NCBI GenBank assembly: GCA_015478665.1
Contig: JADMII010000009.1
Location: forward strand, 1-64,000
From: Dehalococcoidia bacterium
GTDB lineage: Bacteria; Chloroflexota; Dehalococcoidia; DSTF01; JACRBR01
DNA length: 64,000 bases
Direction of reading: 5' to 3'
Part shown: piece after piece, positions 62,545 to 64,000 of the stretch
Layout: every line of letters begins with the position of its first letter
How positions within the stretch are numbered: position 1 is the first letter of the stretch
Position numbers and translations under genes: made by a program
The notes under the pieces: generated by a model
What the model was told of the DNA's origin: nothing
The model's input: only the letters and a program-made list of their open reading frames with translations
The model's database searches: none

Positions 62545-63738
62545 ATGGATGCGCCGCGCTGGCACGGACGTCCGCTCCGGGCCGAGATCGACCTTGATGC
62601 GCTCGCCCACAACGTCCGCACCCTCAGCGCGCTCGCCGCGCCCGCCCGTCTCTGCGCGGTGATCAAGGCGAACGCCTACGGCCACGGCGCCGTCGCCGTC
62701 GCCGCCACCGCGCTCGATGCCGGCGCCTCAAGCCTCGGCGTCGTCTGCGTCGACGAGGGCGAGGAGCTGCGACGCGCCGGCATCGAAGCGCCGGTCCTCG
62801 TCCTCGGCTTCTCGCCGGCGTCCGAAGCCGAGAAGGTCGTCGACCTGCGCCTGACGCCCACCGTCTGCTCGATGCAGACCGCGCTCGCCCTCTCGCGCTT
62901 CGCCAGCGAGCGCGGCATCGTCCAGAAGGTGCACGTCGAGCTCGAGAGCGGCCTCAACCGCTACGGCCTGCCGCTCGAAGCGCTCGTCGCCTTCGCCGAG
63001 AGCCTGCGCGCGCTCCCGGGCATCGCGGTCGAGGGCGTGTACACGCACTTCGCGGCCGCCGAGGAAGGCGACCAGAGCTTCACCCACGCCCAGCAGGCGC
63101 TGCTCGTCGAGGCGGCGCGCCGCCTGCCGTGGGTGCCCGTGCGTCACAGCTCGCCGACGGCGGGCCTCCTCACCGCGCCCGGGATGGCGCTCGATATGGT
63201 GCGCACCGGCATCGGCCTCTACGGCTACCACCCGGCGCCGGGCTGCGGCGTCGACGTCGACCTGCGGCCGGTGCTCGCGCTGAAGTCGCGCGTGGCGCGC
63301 GTCGTCGAACTGGCCGCCGGCGAGACCGTCGGCTACGGCCGCGCCTGGCGGGCGAGCGGTGCGGCGAAGGTGGCGCTCGTCATGTGCGGGTACGCCGACG
63401 GCTATCGGCGGGCGCTCTCCGGCCGCGCCGACGTGCTCGTGCGCGGCTGCCGGGCGCCGCTCATCGGCCGCGTGGCGATGGACATGTGCATGGCCGACGT
63501 CTCCGGCGTGCCCGGCGTTGCCCCGGATGATGAAGTCGTTATCATGGGAAGGCAGGGCGACGAGCGGGTCGACGCCGACGAGCTGGCGGCGCTCTCGGGC
63601 ACCATCTCGTGGGAGATCCTCGCCGGCATCAGCGCCCGCGTCCCGCGGCTCTACCTGCGCGCTGGCGCCGTCGTCGCCGAGACGACGCTGAACGAGCGGC
63701 TGGCGTGGCCGCCGCTGGCGGCGCCGGTCTCCGCCTGA
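62545..63738 (+). CDS. alr: Alanine racemase
   Basis: A 397-residue PLP enzyme interconverting L- and D-alanine for peptidoglycan. The PLP lysine is in LCAVIKANAYGHGAVAV and the catalytic tyrosine of the second domain is in AGETVGYGRAWRA. Other landmarks are ESGLNRYGL, VYTHFAAAEEGD, DMVRTGIGLYGYHP and VAMDMCMADVSG. The central segment HSSPTAGLLTAPG replaces the common HAANSAG..., a conservative variant. The start ATG 62545 has TATCCT 6 nt upstream, so a leaderless mRNA is likely. A DinB-type gene follows 38 bp downstream, probably in the same transcript. Confidence 0.95.
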   Translation: MDAPRWHGRPLRAEIDLDALAHNVRTLSALAAPARLCAVIKANAYGHGAVAVAATALDAGASSLGVVCVDEGEELRRAGIEAPVLVLGFSPASEAEKVVDLRLTPTVCSMQTALALSRFASERGIVQKVHVELESGLNRYGLPLEALVAFAESLRALPGIAVEGVYTHFAAAEEGDQSFTHAQQALLVEAARRLPWVPVRHSSPTAGLLTAPGMALDMVRTGIGLYGYHPAPGCGVDVDLRPVLALKSRVARVVELAAGETVGYGRAWRASGAAKVALVMCGYADGYRRALSGRADVLVRGCRAPLIGRVAMDMCMADVSGVPGVAPDDEVVIMGRQGDERVDADELAALSGTISWEILAGISARVPRLYLRAGAVVAETTLNERLAWPPLAAPVSA

Positions 63739-63776
63739 GCGCTCGCCGACCGACACGACGGAAGAGGCCCGAAGGC

Positions 63777-64000
63777 ATGGCAGACGCACCGAACGTCTTC
63801 ACCTATCCCCGCAACGAACCCGGCACGACCGGCCATCTCGACCTCGTCGAGCCGCTGCGCGAGCTACCGGATCGGCTGCGCGCCGAGCTCCGCGGCGTCA
63901 GCGAGGACGTCGCCAGCCATCGGCCGGCGCCGGACGCCTGGTGCATCCGCGAGATCGTCGGCCACCTGGCGGACGCCGCGGCGGAGTACCACAAGCGGCT
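63777..64000 (+). CDS. DinB-superfamily protein, N-terminal fragment
   Basis: The first 74 codons of a gene cut by the right edge of the window. The translation, MADAPNVFTYPRNEPGTTGH ... DAWCIREIVGHLADAAAEYH, shows the DinB helix-2 signature W-S/C-x-R-E-I-V-G-H-L with the first metal-binding His. It is a second DinB-type protein besides the one at 58.6-59.1 kb. The ATG at 63777 follows GGAAGAGGCCCGAAGGC. It lies 38 bp after alr, in the same direction. Confidence 0.85.
   Translation, partial: MADAPNVFTYPRNEPGTTGHLDLVEPLRELPDRLRAELRGVSEDVASHRPAPDAWCIREIVGHLADAAAEYHKR

Noticed and set aside
1-64000. tRNA, rRNA, riboswitch, prophage and insertion-sequence signals
   Set aside because: I looked for T-loop-like GGTTCGA motifs with matching arms, conserved riboswitch cores, transposase and integrase motifs, and found none that held up.

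Overview
The window is about 70% G+C, densely coded chromosomal DNA with no rRNA, tRNA, prophage, insertion sequence or CRISPR array that I could find. It carries MurT/GatD, a 32-residue bS22/AURKAIP1-like ribosomal protein, DUF1800/DUF1501 secreted proteins and an FTR1-type iron permease. Many start codons sit directly behind a -10 box, a leaderless arrangement. Together these suggest a high-GC member of the Chloroflexota (perhaps Dehalococcoidia/Tepidiforma-like). That placement is an inference; no rRNA is present to confirm it.

Layout. 1-2.6 kb: end of citrate synthase, an unknown protein, dapB, trmO. 2.6-4.7 kb: a DtxR-type metal repressor facing an FTR1 iron permease and a cupredoxin lipoprotein, with an iron-box-like palindrome between. 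4.8-8.5 kb: galE, fabF, folC. 8.5-12 kb: small unknowns, a cyclophilin lipoprotein and a zinc-ribbon protein. 12.2-18 kb: a secreted PQQ-propeller/cupredoxin fusion divergent from a DUF1800-DUF1501 pair. 18-23.2 kb: a phosphotransferase, lysC, a divergent folP, a PRC-barrel protein and an alpha/beta hydrolase. 23.6-27.4 kb: the tiny ribosomal protein, an ECF sigma/anti-sigma pair, and a Fur-family regulator coupled to a ZIP transporter. 27.7-30.4 kb: an L,D-transpeptidase, a lone nuoB and ribD with a changed zinc ligand. 31.5-35.7 kb: glutamate dehydrogenase, a ThDP enzyme and a frameshifted lipase-like gene. 36-40 kb: three nucleotide-sugar genes (DegT, Gfo/Idh, UDP-sugar dehydrogenase) matching WbpE/WbpB/WbpA-type chemistry, then a NifU-like gene and a strong bidirectional terminator. 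41-49.9 kb: an SDR, a secreted unknown, a serine hydrolase, and a DUF35/thiolase/acyl-CoA ligase group. 50-53.5 kb: proline dehydrogenase and murT-gatD. 53.8-59.4 kb: a PrsW-type protease, ferredoxin, two small membrane proteins with a siroheme-decarboxylase-like pair, and a DinB protein. 59.6-64 kb: an apparently permuted alkaline-phosphatase-fold enzyme, a degenerate GGDEF protein, alr and the start of another DinB gene.

Three things stand out beyond ordinary genes. First, intergenic spacers hold degenerate arrays with a 7-bp period. A similar stretch, and other repeat-like inserts, occur in frame inside enzymes (the DegT aminotransferase, the UDP-sugar dehydrogenase, perhaps proline dehydrogenase). 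Second, about a dozen genes start 5-8 nt after a TANNNT-like box, which predicts widespread leaderless mRNAs. Third, the phosphatase at 59.6-61.6 kb carries the usual C-terminal third of its fold at its N terminus. I see no clear new defence or biosynthetic system. The best candidates for new biology are the repeat-driven protein insertions, the permuted phosphatase, and the siroheme-decarboxylase/membrane-protein cluster.
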